Positions 26,011 through 34,888 of a stretch of 64,000 nucleotides of DNA are shown here, piece by piece (the stretch's first letter is position 1; the number at the start of each line of letters is the position of its first letter). The position numbers were made by a program, and so were the translations under genes. The notes under the pieces were generated by a model that saw only the letters and a program-made list of their open reading frames with translations, was not told the DNA's origin and searched no databases. The stretch spans positions 7,874,001 to 7,938,000 of the forward strand of contig NZ_CP108394.1 of NCBI RefSeq assembly GCF_041435215.1, given 5' to 3'. This stretch comes from Streptomyces sp. NBC_01314. Its GTDB lineage: Bacteria > Actinomycetota > Actinomycetes > Streptomycetales > Streptomycetaceae.

Positions 26011-28085
26011 CCGCTTCGACTCCGCCTCGTCACGCCCTCGTCATCGCCCCGCAGTGCCCGAATCTGGGACCGCTGGACGACCTCGAAGGCGTGGCCCGGT
26101 CACTGCGCGACCTCCTCACCAGCCACTGGAGAGGAGCGTGCTCACGCAGCCCCGCCGCCACGCCATCGCTCCTCTACGGCGACTCCGTCGGCCAGGCGCG
26201 CATCGAGGCGGCGGTCCGAAGCGCGGCGAAGCACGCGGCCCGGGCACAGGCCGTGCTGGTCGTCGCGTTCCTCGGCCACGGGATCACCCCCGGCAAGAAC
26301 CCCACGCTGTACCTCATGGCGGGCGACTCCCGTGCCGACGAGATCGCCACGGCCGTCAATGTCGGCGAGCTCCTGACCCAGGCACTGGAGACACCTGGAC
26401 TTCCCGGTGTGATCGCCCTGGTCGACACCTGCCACGCGGGCGGCGCCACACCCGACCTGAAGTCCCTGGACGCCGGCGTACGACAAGGCGCGACCCGGCT
26501 CTCGTTGCTCATGGGGGTCGGTGCCGCGCAGACGGCCTACCGCCTCGCCTTCTCGCGCGGCGTCGCGGAGGTCTTGAAGGGAGGCCTCGGCGGCGAGGGC
26601 GAGTTCCTGTACCCCACCGCGGTGCTCCAGGCCGTGCGTGACACCGTGCCGGGTCAGGACGCGCGTCTGGTGGAGTACGACGGAGCACAGTTCGGCGACC
26701 GGCCCTGGCTGGCGCGCAACGCCCGCCACCCGATCCACTCCGGGCCCCTGCTCGGACCCGTCGCCTCCGAGGAACTGAGCCTGGCGCTCGCTCCGTTGGG
26801 ATGCTCTTCCCTGTTCCTGACGCCGGTGGCCGACGCAGGGACTCTGGAGCGGCTGCGCGCCGTACTGCCGGACCGCTCGTCGGGCAGCGCCGCCGAGCTG
26901 GCCTGGGCGCTGCGCGTCGTCGACGGTGTCCTGGACGGCCTGCGCACGGTCGAACTGCTCACCACCTCATGGCCCGGCCGCCCGCTGACCTCGGAGCGGC
27001 TGCGCCGCGCGCTGTCGTCGGCCGCCGGCCGGGCCGCCGAACGGCTGCCGGACACCTGGGGACGCGAACTGCTGCGAGACGCCGTGGAGTTGCTGCGCCT
27101 GCGAGCGCCACGTCTGCACGAGACACGCACCACCCCTCTGGCGACCTTCGTCGCCACGCTGGCCGCCGAGGACGCCTTGGCCGAAGATGACGGAGAACTC
27201 GTCTCCTGGGCGGACGCGGTGGGCTCCCGCGTCGAACTGAGCGACGCCTTCGAGGCCCTGCGTGAGCGCGGAAGCACGACGCGACTGCGGCTGATCGTCA
27301 GCCTGCACGCGGCTGTCGCCGACGAGTGGCCCGAGAGCCTCGACGCCTGGCTGCTCGACGGCGGAGAGGTCCACGCGCACGAGGAGTTCGACTGCGTGCC
27401 CGACCAGGACGGCATCGAGCAGCGGCTCGCCGCCGTGCTGCGCTGGGCATCGCTACGGGCACGCGGGATCGGAGTACGGCTGCGGCGGGTGGAGATCGCC
27501 GCCTCCGCCGCCCTCCTCCTGCGCTGGCGCCCCGAGGAGACCGACTTCGGGGAACTGATGGGTGTCGCGTACGACGTCGTACTGCGCTGGAGCGAGCGGC
27601 TGTGCCCGCCGGACCACCTCTGGTGGATCAATGACCGGGCCCGGGTGAAACTGGCGGCGATGAGTGCCTGCGCCGCCGGAACCGCGCCGGTCGACTGGCT
27701 CGGCGAGCCCGAGACCGGAGAGGCACAGGAGCTCAGGAGACTGCTCCGCAACAACACCTATCGCCGCGCCGTCGCCCTGGCCCACCGGCCGCCGCGCTTC
27801 GAGCAGGTGATGGAGGTACTGCTGGCGTATGCCCCGATCGTGCTGTGGCCCTGTGCCGACGACGGTGCGCCCGAGCGCTTCCGGGACACCCTGGACAAGT
27901 TCTGGCATCTGCTCCCCGCCGAGTTCTGCGAGGCATACCGTCACAGCTGGGTACAGCGCCCCCCGACGACCCCCGACGGCCGGGAGCAACTGGCCCGATG
28001 GCGAACCGTGTGGCACGACATCGAGTGGCTCGACTTCTGCGACCGGTTCGAGCAGTTCACTACGGAGGAGGAGAACTCCGCATGA
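26007..28085 (+). CDS. Caspase-like protease with VMAP-C-like C-terminal region
   Basis: The 692-residue protein begins with a caspase/metacaspase fold (about residues 8-240). The catalytic pair is visible: His91 in FLGHGITPG and Cys142 in ALVDTCHAGGA. Strand-forming segments RHALVIAPQC and AQAVLVVAFLGHG fit peptidase family C14. The rest is a long Leu/Arg-rich helical region. Around residues 420-480, LRLIVSLHAAVADEWPESLD and AWLLDGGEVHAHEEFDCVPD resemble the VMAP-C domain found in vWA-MoxR-associated conflict proteins; that assignment is from memory. The context (MoxR ATPase, vWA-like protein) supports it. Substrate proteins are unknown. It overlaps both neighbours by four bases. Confidence 0.85.
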   Translation: MTASTPPRHALVIAPQCPNLGPLDDLEGVARSLRDLLTSHWRGACSRSPAATPSLLYGDSVGQARIEAAVRSAAKHAARAQAVLVVAFLGHGITPGKNPTLYLMAGDSRADEIATAVNVGELLTQALETPGLPGVIALVDTCHAGGATPDLKSLDAGVRQGATRLSLLMGVGAAQTAYRLAFSRGVAEVLKGGLGGEGEFLYPTAVLQAVRDTVPGQDARLVEYDGAQFGDRPWLARNARHPIHSGPLLGPVASEELSLALAPLGCSSLFLTPVADAGTLERLRAVLPDRSSGSAAELAWALRVVDGVLDGLRTVELLTTSWPGRPLTSERLRRALSSAAGRAAERLPDTWGRELLRDAVELLRLRAPRLHETRTTPLATFVATLAAEDALAEDDGELVSWADAVGSRVELSDAFEALRERGSTTRLRLIVSLHAAVADEWPESLDAWLLDGGEVHAHEEFDCVPDQDGIEQRLAAVLRWASLRARGIGVRLRRVEIAASAALLLRWRPEETDFGELMGVAYDVVLRWSERLCPPDHLWWINDRARVKLAAMSACAAGTAPVDWLGEPETGEAQELRRLLRNNTYRRAVALAHRPPRFEQVMEVLLAYAPIVLWPCADDGAPERFRDTLDKFWHLLPAEFCEAYRHSWVQRPPTTPDGREQLARWRTVWHDIEWLDFCDRFEQFTTEEENSA

Positions 28086-29017
28086 CCTGGCAGCCCTTCT
28101 ACGTCGGTGACGGCACGCCCCGCGACGTCGATCTCGGTGAGCCGCCCCCGTGGCGGAGCTTTCCCCGGCAGGCCCTGCACCAGCAGTTCCAACCGCCGCC
28201 CGGCCTTGTCCGGGCCGTCAACGCCGCGTTGCTGCTGCGTCGGCCGCTGTTGGTGACCGGCGCCGCGGGCTCGGGCAAGTCCACCGTGATCGAGCAGGTC
28301 GCCGCGGAGCTCAAGCTCGGCGACGTGTTGCGCTGGCACATCACTTCGCGGAGCACTCTGACGGAGGCGCTCTACCGCTACGACGCCCTCGGCCGCATCC
28401 ACGCCCAGCGGCTCGCCGGCCGCGACGGCGGCGACGACATCGCGCCCTTCCTGCAACTGGGCCCACTGGGGACGGCGCTGCTGCCCGCCGAACACCCGCG
28501 TGCCCTGCTGATCGACGAGATCGACAAGAGTGACCTGGACCTGCCGAGCGACCTGCTCGATGTGCTGGAGCGCGGCGAGTTCGAGGTCCCCGAGCTCGCA
28601 CGGTACGCGAGGGAGATCGTCGACGTACGGGAATGGGGCGGTGACGCCCGTAGTCCGGTGGCGCGCGGACGGGTGCAGTGCGACCAGTTTCCCTTCATCG
28701 TCATGACGAGCAACGGCGAGCGCGACTTCCCACCGGCCTTTCTCCGACGCTGTATCCGGTTCACCATGCCGAAGCCGACCGTCGACGCGCTGCGCGCAAT
28801 CGTCGGGGCCCACCTGCGGATCGGCGTGGATTCCGACGGGGCGCGGGCGGTCGACACGCTCATCGAGACGTTCGTCGGCCGGGTGACAGCGGGCGAGAGC
28901 CTGGCGATCGACCAGCTCCTGAACGCCGTGCATCTGCTGACCGGCGGCGGCGTTTCGCAGGGAGAGGACGACCAGGAAATCATGGAGCTCGTTCTGCGCG
29001 AGTTGTCCCGTGCCTGA
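28082..29017 (+). CDS. MoxR-type AAA+ ATPase of the conflict cluster
   Basis: The 311-residue ATPase has Walker A GAAGSGKST at residues 60-68, Walker B ALLIDEIDKSD at about 141-151, sensor 1 in PFIVMTSNGERDFP, and arginine-finger candidates in FLRRCIRFTMPKP. A helical lid follows (about 230-305). MoxR proteins remodel vWA-domain partners using ATP, and here a vWA-like protein is encoded by the next gene. It most likely provides the NTP-dependent checkpoint that keeps effectors off until triggered. Overlaps: ATGA with the caspase gene and eight bases with the next gene. Confidence 0.9.
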   Translation: MTWQPFYVGDGTPRDVDLGEPPPWRSFPRQALHQQFQPPPGLVRAVNAALLLRRPLLVTGAAGSGKSTVIEQVAAELKLGDVLRWHITSRSTLTEALYRYDALGRIHAQRLAGRDGGDDIAPFLQLGPLGTALLPAEHPRALLIDEIDKSDLDLPSDLLDVLERGEFEVPELARYAREIVDVREWGGDARSPVARGRVQCDQFPFIVMTSNGERDFPPAFLRRCIRFTMPKPTVDALRAIVGAHLRIGVDSDGARAVDTLIETFVGRVTAGESLAIDQLLNAVHLLTGGGVSQGEDDQEIMELVLRELSRA

Positions 29018-31904
29018 ACGGGGCTCCTCGGCGTTGGAGCCTCTCGCCCGGGTGGTGGCGGCGCTCAGCGCCGCCGCGCCGGGGCTGGACGGCACGGCCC
29101 TGGCCGAGGCCCTCTGGCTGGCGTCCCTGATGGACGTGGACAGCGAAGCCGACGGCGGGCCGGCGGGGGACCGCCCCGCCGAGACGACGCCCACCTCCGG
29201 GACGGCGACCGAAGACCTCGAACCACAGCTCGCCGATCCCCTGCACGACCTGCACGAACACCTCGCCGGAGCGCCGGTGACGATCCGGGGCGACGCGGTG
29301 GCACCCGCCCATGCCCCCGGTCTGCCACGGGCTCTGGAGGTGACCCGTGCGCTGCGCCCGTGGAAGCGGCGATGGCCACGGGGGCGCCGATCGGTCCTGG
29401 ACGTCGACGCCACCGTGGACAGCTACGCCCGCAGCGGAGAACTGATCCCGGTGCTCAGCCCCGCGCCCGAGAGATGGTTCGACCTCGTCCTGGTGGTGGA
29501 CCGCTCCCCGGCGATGGGGGTGTGGCGGGAGACCGTCATGGACTTCACCGCCGTACTGGACCGGCTCGGCGCCTTCCGGACCCTCCACCTGCGCGAACTC
29601 CACTTCCGCGACGACGGGTTCGAACTCCGGGACAAGCAGGGCAGGTTGACGGCCCCCCGTCAGCTGAGGTCTCCCGATGGGCGCCGACTGATCGTGGTCG
29701 TGTCCGACTGCGCGGCTCCGGGATGGCGGGACACGGCGGTGTGGCGTCAGCTGCGCGACTGGGCGCTGCTGGCCCCGGTCGCCCTGCTCAATCCACTGCC
29801 GGCGAAACTCTGGCGCAGAACAGGCCTCGACCTGCCCTCGACCAGAGTCACGGCCACCGCACCGGGCTCTCCCAACTCCCGACTGCTCTTCCCATCGCCG
29901 CTGCTGCCCCACGAGAGCGATGACGCCGACGAGGGGGACTGGCTGCCCGTCCCTGTTCTCTCCTTGTCCCCGCACTCCTTGAACCACTGGTCACGCACGT
30001 TGATGCGCGCGGCCCCCGTAGGTGCCGCCGCGGTCCTCGTACCGAGTGGTGGACGGATGGAACGGCGTCCTCGGCAGCGGTCCGGGGGCGTGGCCGCGGA
30101 GGGATTCCTCCGCACGGCCTCGCCCCCGGCGGCGCGCCTGGCGGTGCTGTGCTCCACGTTCGACCGGCTGAGCACGCGCCTGCTCCATCTCATCCGCCAG
30201 GAACTGGTACCCGAAGCCACGGTGGCCGATGTCGCCGAGTTGCTGACCAGCGGGCTTTTCGCACTCAGCCACGACGACAACGGCGTCGTAGTGATGAGTC
30301 CGCCGGACGTCATACAGCGACGGCTGCAGAGGGAACTCGCGGAACACGAGGTTTGGCGCATCAACAGGGCGTTGAGCCGCCATGTGGCCTCCATGGACAG
30401 CTGGGGCGGGCGGTTGCCGGCAGTGGTGTCGAGCTCCGGCGGTCGCGTCGAACTTCCGGCGGCCGGGCAGGCCTTCGGGCAGCTGTCGGGGCGCACGCTG
30501 GAGCTGCTGGGTCTGCCGATAGGCGGTCCGGCCGTGCCCGGCTCCGGGGGAGGGGCGGAGGGGGTGCCGCGGCCGGGCACCTTGCGGCCCCGACTGAGGA
30601 AGGCACCGGCTCCGGCGGACAATCCGCCCTATTTCTTCCTCAGTTACGCCCGCACACCGTCCCTCGGATTGAACAGCGGCGACCCGAACCACTGGGTCCA
30701 GGTGCTCTTCCAAGACCTGTGCGACCACATCATGGCCCTCACGGACCTGCCCGCCGGGGCGAGCGCGGGGTTCATGGACCGGGAGATGCGTTCCGGTGGC
30801 GGCTGGACGGACAAGGTCAGCGAGAATCTCGCCGCGTGCCGGGTGTTCGTACCGTTGTACTCGCCGAGGTACTTCACCGGCGAGATGCAGGGCCGTGAAT
30901 GGTACGCGTTCAACGAGCGCATCGTGCTGGCGAGGAGCACGGGTGCGGGGGACGTGCCCGCCATCGTCCCGGCCCTGTGGGTACATGTCCCCTTCGACCA
31001 GCTTCCCGAGTCCGCACGGGACTTCCAGATCGACACCTCGCTCGGGGACCGCTATCTCACCAGCGGCATCTACGGGCTGATCAAGCTCAACCGCCTCAGG
31101 GACGAGTACGAGGAGGTCGTGTACGGCCTGGCCCGGCGGATCGTGTGGGCCGCAGAGAGGACGCCGCTGCCCCCCGGAGAGCCCCGCGCCTACGAGTCGA
31201 CGCCCAGCGCGTTCAAGCCGCGCGGCGAGGGGCCCCGCAGCATCCACCTGATAGTGGCGGCACCCACCCGGACTTCCGTCCCCGAGAACCGGGACATCCG
31301 TCCGTACGGCGAGGACGCCTGGCACTGGAACCCTTATCACGGCGAGTCCACGCGCCCACTGGTCGGGCTCGTCGAGGAAATGATCCGGTCGCTGGACTAC
31401 CGGGTCAGCGTTTCCGACTTCGACGACACGGACCCTTCCATCGACGTCCTCGCGGAGCACGGCGAGCACGACCCCCGATCCGCGGGCGAGATGGCCTGGT
31501 CCAGCCGTCCCACGATCCTGTTGCTGGACCGGTGGGCGGTCCAGGACTCCGAACGGCGCCGCAGGTTGCAGGCGTTCGACCGGCTCGCCCACCCCTGGGT
31601 CAGTGTGATGGTCCCCTGGAGCCGCTTCGACCCGCAGTGCCAGGCGCAAGAGGGTCTGAAGCGAAAGGCCGAACTGGAACGGGTTCTGCCGAACCTCTTG
31701 GCTCGGGGACGAAATACCGACCTGCACACGGCTGCCGACGGCGTCCCCACCTTGAAAGCCTTCACCGACGTACTGCCCCTCGTCGTGGCGACCGCCACCC
31801 AGCAGTTCCTCAGGCACGCTTCGGTCGCCGTGCCGCGGTCCCCCCGGTTGCCGAGGCTGATGCCGGAGAGAGCGGACTCCGGGTCCTTGGAGGACGAGGT
31901 CTGA
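29010..31904 (+). CDS. SAV_2336/vWA-like N-terminus fused to an FxsC-type TIR-like domain
   Basis: This 964-residue protein has at least three parts. Residues 8-45 (LARVVAALSAAAPGLDGTALAEALW) resemble the SAV_2336 N-terminal unit. Residues about 145-270 look like a vWA fold (WFDLVLVVDRSPAMGVW), with a degenerate metal site DRSPA instead of DxSxS. A helical winged segment covers about 370-480. From about 538, PYFFLSYARTP begins a TIR-like domain that matches the FxsC family, with SENLAACRVFVPLYSPRYF and the acidic motif GREWYAF near 626. A second conserved half starts near 742 (SIHLIVAAPTRTS). FxsC normally accompanies FxSxx-COOH peptides and their radical-SAM enzyme; neither is seen here. The GTG start overlaps the MoxR gene by eight bases. 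Confidence 0.85.
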   Translation: MPERGSSALEPLARVVAALSAAAPGLDGTALAEALWLASLMDVDSEADGGPAGDRPAETTPTSGTATEDLEPQLADPLHDLHEHLAGAPVTIRGDAVAPAHAPGLPRALEVTRALRPWKRRWPRGRRSVLDVDATVDSYARSGELIPVLSPAPERWFDLVLVVDRSPAMGVWRETVMDFTAVLDRLGAFRTLHLRELHFRDDGFELRDKQGRLTAPRQLRSPDGRRLIVVVSDCAAPGWRDTAVWRQLRDWALLAPVALLNPLPAKLWRRTGLDLPSTRVTATAPGSPNSRLLFPSPLLPHESDDADEGDWLPVPVLSLSPHSLNHWSRTLMRAAPVGAAAVLVPSGGRMERRPRQRSGGVAAEGFLRTASPPAARLAVLCSTFDRLSTRLLHLIRQELVPEATVADVAELLTSGLFALSHDDNGVVVMSPPDVIQRRLQRELAEHEVWRINRALSRHVASMDSWGGRLPAVVSSSGGRVELPAAGQAFGQLSGRTLELLGLPIGGPAVPGSGGGAEGVPRPGTLRPRLRKAPAPADNPPYFFLSYARTPSLGLNSGDPNHWVQVLFQDLCDHIMALTDLPAGASAGFMDREMRSGGGWTDKVSENLAACRVFVPLYSPRYFTGEMQGREWYAFNERIVLARSTGAGDVPAIVPALWVHVPFDQLPESARDFQIDTSLGDRYLTSGIYGLIKLNRLRDEYEEVVYGLARRIVWAAERTPLPPGEPRAYESTPSAFKPRGEGPRSIHLIVAAPTRTSVPENRDIRPYGEDAWHWNPYHGESTRPLVGLVEEMIRSLDYRVSVSDFDDTDPSIDVLAEHGEHDPRSAGEMAWSSRPTILLLDRWAVQDSERRRRLQAFDRLAHPWVSVMVPWSRFDPQCQAQEGLKRKAELERVLPNLLARGRNTDLHTAADGVPTLKAFTDVLPLVVATATQQFLRHASVAVPRSPRLPRLMPERADSGSLEDEV

Positions 31905-31916
31905 CTGCCCGCCTTT

Positions 31917-32354
31917 CTACGCCCCCACCATCCGCAGCAGCAGATCCCGCAACGCCTCCCGTTCGGCGGTGCTCAGCCCCGCCAGTGGCTCCCGGGCGAA
32001 GTCCAGCGAGTTCCGGAGGCTGCCGGCCACCCGGCGGCCTTCGGGCGTGGCCGCCGCCAGCTTCACGCGGCGGTCGTTCGGGTCGGAGCGGCGTTCCACC
32101 AGACCCCGTGCCTCCAGGCGGTCCACGATCCCCGTGACGTTCGAGGGTTCGCAGCGGAGTTTCTGGGCGAGGCGGCGCATGGGGAGCGGTTGCAGGGAAA
32201 GGAGACCGAGGAGGCGGGCCTGGGCGCCGGTGAGCGTGTGCTCGGCGGCGGCGTCCTCGTACTCCTCGTGGTAGCGGGCCACCACCGTGCCGATGAGCTC
32301 GACGACCTCCATGGTCAGCGGGTCGATGCGGGGGGCCGTCTTCTGCGTGGGCAT
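31917..32354 (-). CDS. MarR-family transcriptional regulator
   Basis: The 145-residue protein has the MarR winged helix at about 45-115: LTGAQARLLGLLSLQPLPMR, RLAQKLRCEPSNVTGIVDRL and the wing GLVERRSDPNDRRVKLAAAT. N- and C-terminal helices form the dimer interface. It is divergent from an NADP-dependent oxidoreductase gene, the usual arrangement for a MarR repressor that senses the small molecule its neighbour detoxifies. Its stop lies 12 bases from the end of the convergent conflict-cluster gene. Confidence 0.9.
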   Translation of the reverse strand: MPTQKTAPRIDPLTMEVVELIGTVVARYHEEYEDAAAEHTLTGAQARLLGLLSLQPLPMRRLAQKLRCEPSNVTGIVDRLEARGLVERRSDPNDRRVKLAAATPEGRRVAGSLRNSLDFAREPLAGLSTAEREALRDLLLRMVGA

Positions 32355-32375
32355 GGGTCCGAGGCTACCCCTTTA

Positions 32376-32398
32376 CTTGACAACATGAAATATTCAAG
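32376..32398. promoter_or_regulatory. MarR operator candidate between divergent genes
   Basis: CTTGA (32376-32380) and TCAAG (32394-32398) form an inverted repeat spanning an AT-rich core, in the only AT-rich stretch between the regulator and the oxidoreductase. It overlaps where promoters for both should lie. Confidence 0.5.
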
Positions 32399-32516
32399 CG
32401 CATGGTTGTTTCAGACACTGAAGTAACCGCACGGTATGCAACAGTGCAAGCAGCACCGCAAGAGCCGTCCCCCGCACCACCGCTCGCAGCACGCACCCGC
32501 AGGAAGGCCCACCCCC

Positions 32517-33539
32517 ATGTCCGACACCCCCGCCCTCCCCGCCACCAGCCGTGAATGGCACCTGCTGAGCCGCCCCGTCGGCTGGCCCAAGGACGAGGAC
32601 TTCGCCCTGGTCGAGGCGGAGATCCGGCAGCCCGGCGCGGGTGAGGTCCTCGTACGGAACAAGTTCCTCTCCGTGGACCCGTACATGCGCGGCCGCATGA
32701 GCGACGCGAAGTCGTACGTCGCCCCGTTCGAGCTGGGCAAGGTCATGCAGGGCGGTGCCGTGGGCGAGGTCGTCGCCTCGGCGGCCGAGGGCATCGCCGT
32801 CGGCGACCACGTGCTGCACTTCGGCGGCTGGCGCGAGTACGCCACGTTCGACGCCAAGCAGGCCGTGAAGGTCGACGCGGACGCCGCGCCGCTCTCCACC
32901 TACCTCGGCGTCCTCGGCATGACCGGCCTCACCGCCTACGCGGGTCTGCTGCGGGTCGGCGCCTTCAAGGAGGGCGACGCCGTGTTCGTCTCCGGCGCCG
33001 CCGGTGCCGTCGGCAGCCAGGTCGGCCAGATCGCCAAGCTCAAGGGCGCCTCGCGCGTCATCGGCTCCGCCGGCTCCGACGACAAGGTCAAGATCCTCGT
33101 CGAGGAGTACGGCTTCGACGCCGCCTTCAACTACAAGAACGGCCCGGTCTGGGAGCAGCTCAAGCAGGCCGCCCCCGACGGCATCGACGTCTACTTCGAC
33201 AACGTCGGCGGCGAGCACCTGGAGGCCGCGATCGGCGCGCTCAACCTGCGGGGCCGGGCCGTGATCTGCGGAATGATCTCCCAGTACAACTCGACCGAGC
33301 CGACCCTGGGCCCGCGCAACATGGTCAAGATCCTGCAGAACCGCCTCCGCGTCGAGGGCGTCCTCGTCGGCGACCACTACGACTTCCAGTCCCAGTTCGT
33401 CCAGGAGGTCGGCCCCTGGGTCGCCTCCGGCGAGCTCAAGTACCGCGAGACCGTCGTCGAGGGCATCGACAACAACCTGGAGGCCTTCCTCGGCGTCCTG
33501 CGCGGCGACAACACGGGCAAGATGATCGTCAAGCTCTGA
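32517..33539 (+). CDS. NADP-dependent oxidoreductase (leukotriene B4 12-hydroxydehydrogenase/curcumin reductase type)
   Basis: The 340-residue MDR enzyme lacks zinc ligands. It has the family markers VDPYMRGRM, VMQGGAVGEVVAS, TGLTAYAGLL, VSGAAGAVGSQVGQIAKLKG (NADPH-binding loop) and DVYFDNVGGEHLEAAI. Such enzymes reduce alpha,beta-unsaturated ketones and aldehydes in the cytoplasm. AGGAAGG precedes the ATG at 32517. Expression is probably controlled by the divergent MarR protein. The gene ends at a strong hairpin. Confidence 0.9.
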   Translation: MSDTPALPATSREWHLLSRPVGWPKDEDFALVEAEIRQPGAGEVLVRNKFLSVDPYMRGRMSDAKSYVAPFELGKVMQGGAVGEVVASAAEGIAVGDHVLHFGGWREYATFDAKQAVKVDADAAPLSTYLGVLGMTGLTAYAGLLRVGAFKEGDAVFVSGAAGAVGSQVGQIAKLKGASRVIGSAGSDDKVKILVEEYGFDAAFNYKNGPVWEQLKQAAPDGIDVYFDNVGGEHLEAAIGALNLRGRAVICGMISQYNSTEPTLGPRNMVKILQNRLRVEGVLVGDHYDFQSQFVQEVGPWVASGELKYRETVVEGIDNNLEAFLGVLRGDNTGKMIVKL

Positions 33540-33551
33540 GCCCACCCCCGT

Positions 33552-33620
33552 GACGAACGCCCGCTCACGTTCGTCGCACACGCCGGAGTCCGCACCCCCT
33601 GGACGTGGGTGCGGACTCCG
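33552..33620. terminator. Two hairpins between convergent genes
   Basis: GACGAACG (33552-33559) pairs with CGTTCGTC (33568-33575). Then CGGAGTCCGCACCC (33584-33597) pairs perfectly with GGGTGCGGACTCCG (33607-33620). They separate the oxidoreductase gene from the convergent serine hydrolase gene. Confidence 0.85.
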
Positions 33621-33649
33621 TTCGTGTGTACAGGGCCGGGCGTGCGTCC

Positions 33650-34843
33650 TCAGAGCGCCAGCGCCGCCGTGTGCGCGGCCCGCACCAGCCCCGTGTTCTC
33701 CGGTGCCGCCCCGCCCGGGAAGGCCATGCGGCGCCGGGTGTAGCCATAGGCGAGGCCGCTGCGGGGATCGGCGAAGGCCTGCGAGCCGCCGGCGCCGCTG
33801 TGGCCGAACGTGCCGGCGCCGAGGAAGGCGTACAGGTTCTCGGCGGTCGCCTGGAAGCCGAGGCCGAACGCCCTGAACGCACGGGCCACGAGGTCGTGGC
33901 CGGCGGAGTGGATCTGGCCGAACTCGCCGATGGTGTCGGGCTTCAGCAGCGGCGGCCGGCCGTCCACCGTGCTGATGGCCGCCGCGTACATCCCGGCGAG
34001 CCCGCGCGCGGAGCCGACACCGCCCGCCGACGACTGCCCGTTCGCCCGCACGACACGGGCGTTGGGGAAGTCCGTCAGCTCTCCCGGTTCCGGCACCTGG
34101 GAGTTGAACGCGATCGACGCCAGCGTGTGCGGGCCCTGCGGTACGGCGTCCAGCTCCGCCTGCTGCGCGGGCGTGGGCGTCATCGGCAGCACGGTCCGGA
34201 AGCGGGGCTCGTGCTCGGCCGGCAGCCCCAGGAAGAAGTCGAGCCCGTACGGGGCGCGGATCCGCTCCTCGTACACCTCCTGGAGCGTGCGGCCCGTCGC
34301 CCGCCGTACGACCTCTCCGGTGAGCGCCCCGATGACGAGCGCGTGGTAGCCGAAGGCGGCGCCCGGCCGCCAGAACGGGCGCTGGACAGCGAGGCGTTCG
34401 GCGATGACACGGTCGTCCGCCAGCTCCTCCAGCGTGAACCCGGCGTCGGTGCCGACGAGCCCCGCCCGGTGCGCCAGCAGCTCCCGCAGGGTCAGCGCGC
34501 CCTTGCCCTCCGCAGCGAACTCCGGCCAGTAGTGGGCGACTTCACGGTCCAGGTCCAATACGCCGTCCTGGACGAGGAGGGCGACGACGAGATGGGCGGC
34601 CCCCTTGGTGGAGGAGAACACGCCGTGCAGCGTGTCGGCGCCCGTCTCCTCCTCCTCGGGCCCCGCCCACAGGTCGACGACCCGCCGCCCGTGCACATAC
34701 GCGGTCAACTGCCCCTCGTAGTCGCCCCGTTCACCTGCCACGAACAAGGCGAACTCCTCGCGCACCGCCTCGAAGCCGTCGGCGACCATGCCGTGGACGG
34801 TGGCCTTCCCGGACTCCCCGGTCGCCTCTGCCTGCTGCGTCAT
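33650..34843 (-). CDS. Serine hydrolase of the beta-lactamase/class C (EstB-like) family
   Basis: The 397-residue protein has the class C penicillin-binding/esterase fold. GVFSSTKGAAHLV carries the S-x-x-K nucleophile, YHALVIGALTGEVV supplies the tyrosine motif, and FGHSGAGGSQAFADP near the C-terminus replaces the usual K-T-G. There is no signal peptide, so it is likely a cytoplasmic esterase or peptidase rather than a true beta-lactamase. ACAGGAGTGCG precedes the ATG. It is immediately downstream of the M14 carboxypeptidase gene, 45 bases apart on the same strand. Confidence 0.88.
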   Translation of the reverse strand: MTQQAEATGESGKATVHGMVADGFEAVREEFALFVAGERGDYEGQLTAYVHGRRVVDLWAGPEEEETGADTLHGVFSSTKGAAHLVVALLVQDGVLDLDREVAHYWPEFAAEGKGALTLRELLAHRAGLVGTDAGFTLEELADDRVIAERLAVQRPFWRPGAAFGYHALVIGALTGEVVRRATGRTLQEVYEERIRAPYGLDFFLGLPAEHEPRFRTVLPMTPTPAQQAELDAVPQGPHTLASIAFNSQVPEPGELTDFPNARVVRANGQSSAGGVGSARGLAGMYAAAISTVDGRPPLLKPDTIGEFGQIHSAGHDLVARAFRAFGLGFQATAENLYAFLGAGTFGHSGAGGSQAFADPRSGLAYGYTRRRMAFPGGAAPENTGLVRAAHTAALAL

Positions 34844-34888
34844 CGCACTCCTGTCTGGATGATCGACCGTGATGGGTGGCCGGCTGGG

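Noticed and set aside
25000..31950. Search for an FxSxx-COOH peptide and radical-SAM maturase beside the FxsC-domain gene
   Set aside because: No short frame ending in F-x-S-x-x and no CxxxCxxC protein was found in the flanks inside the window.
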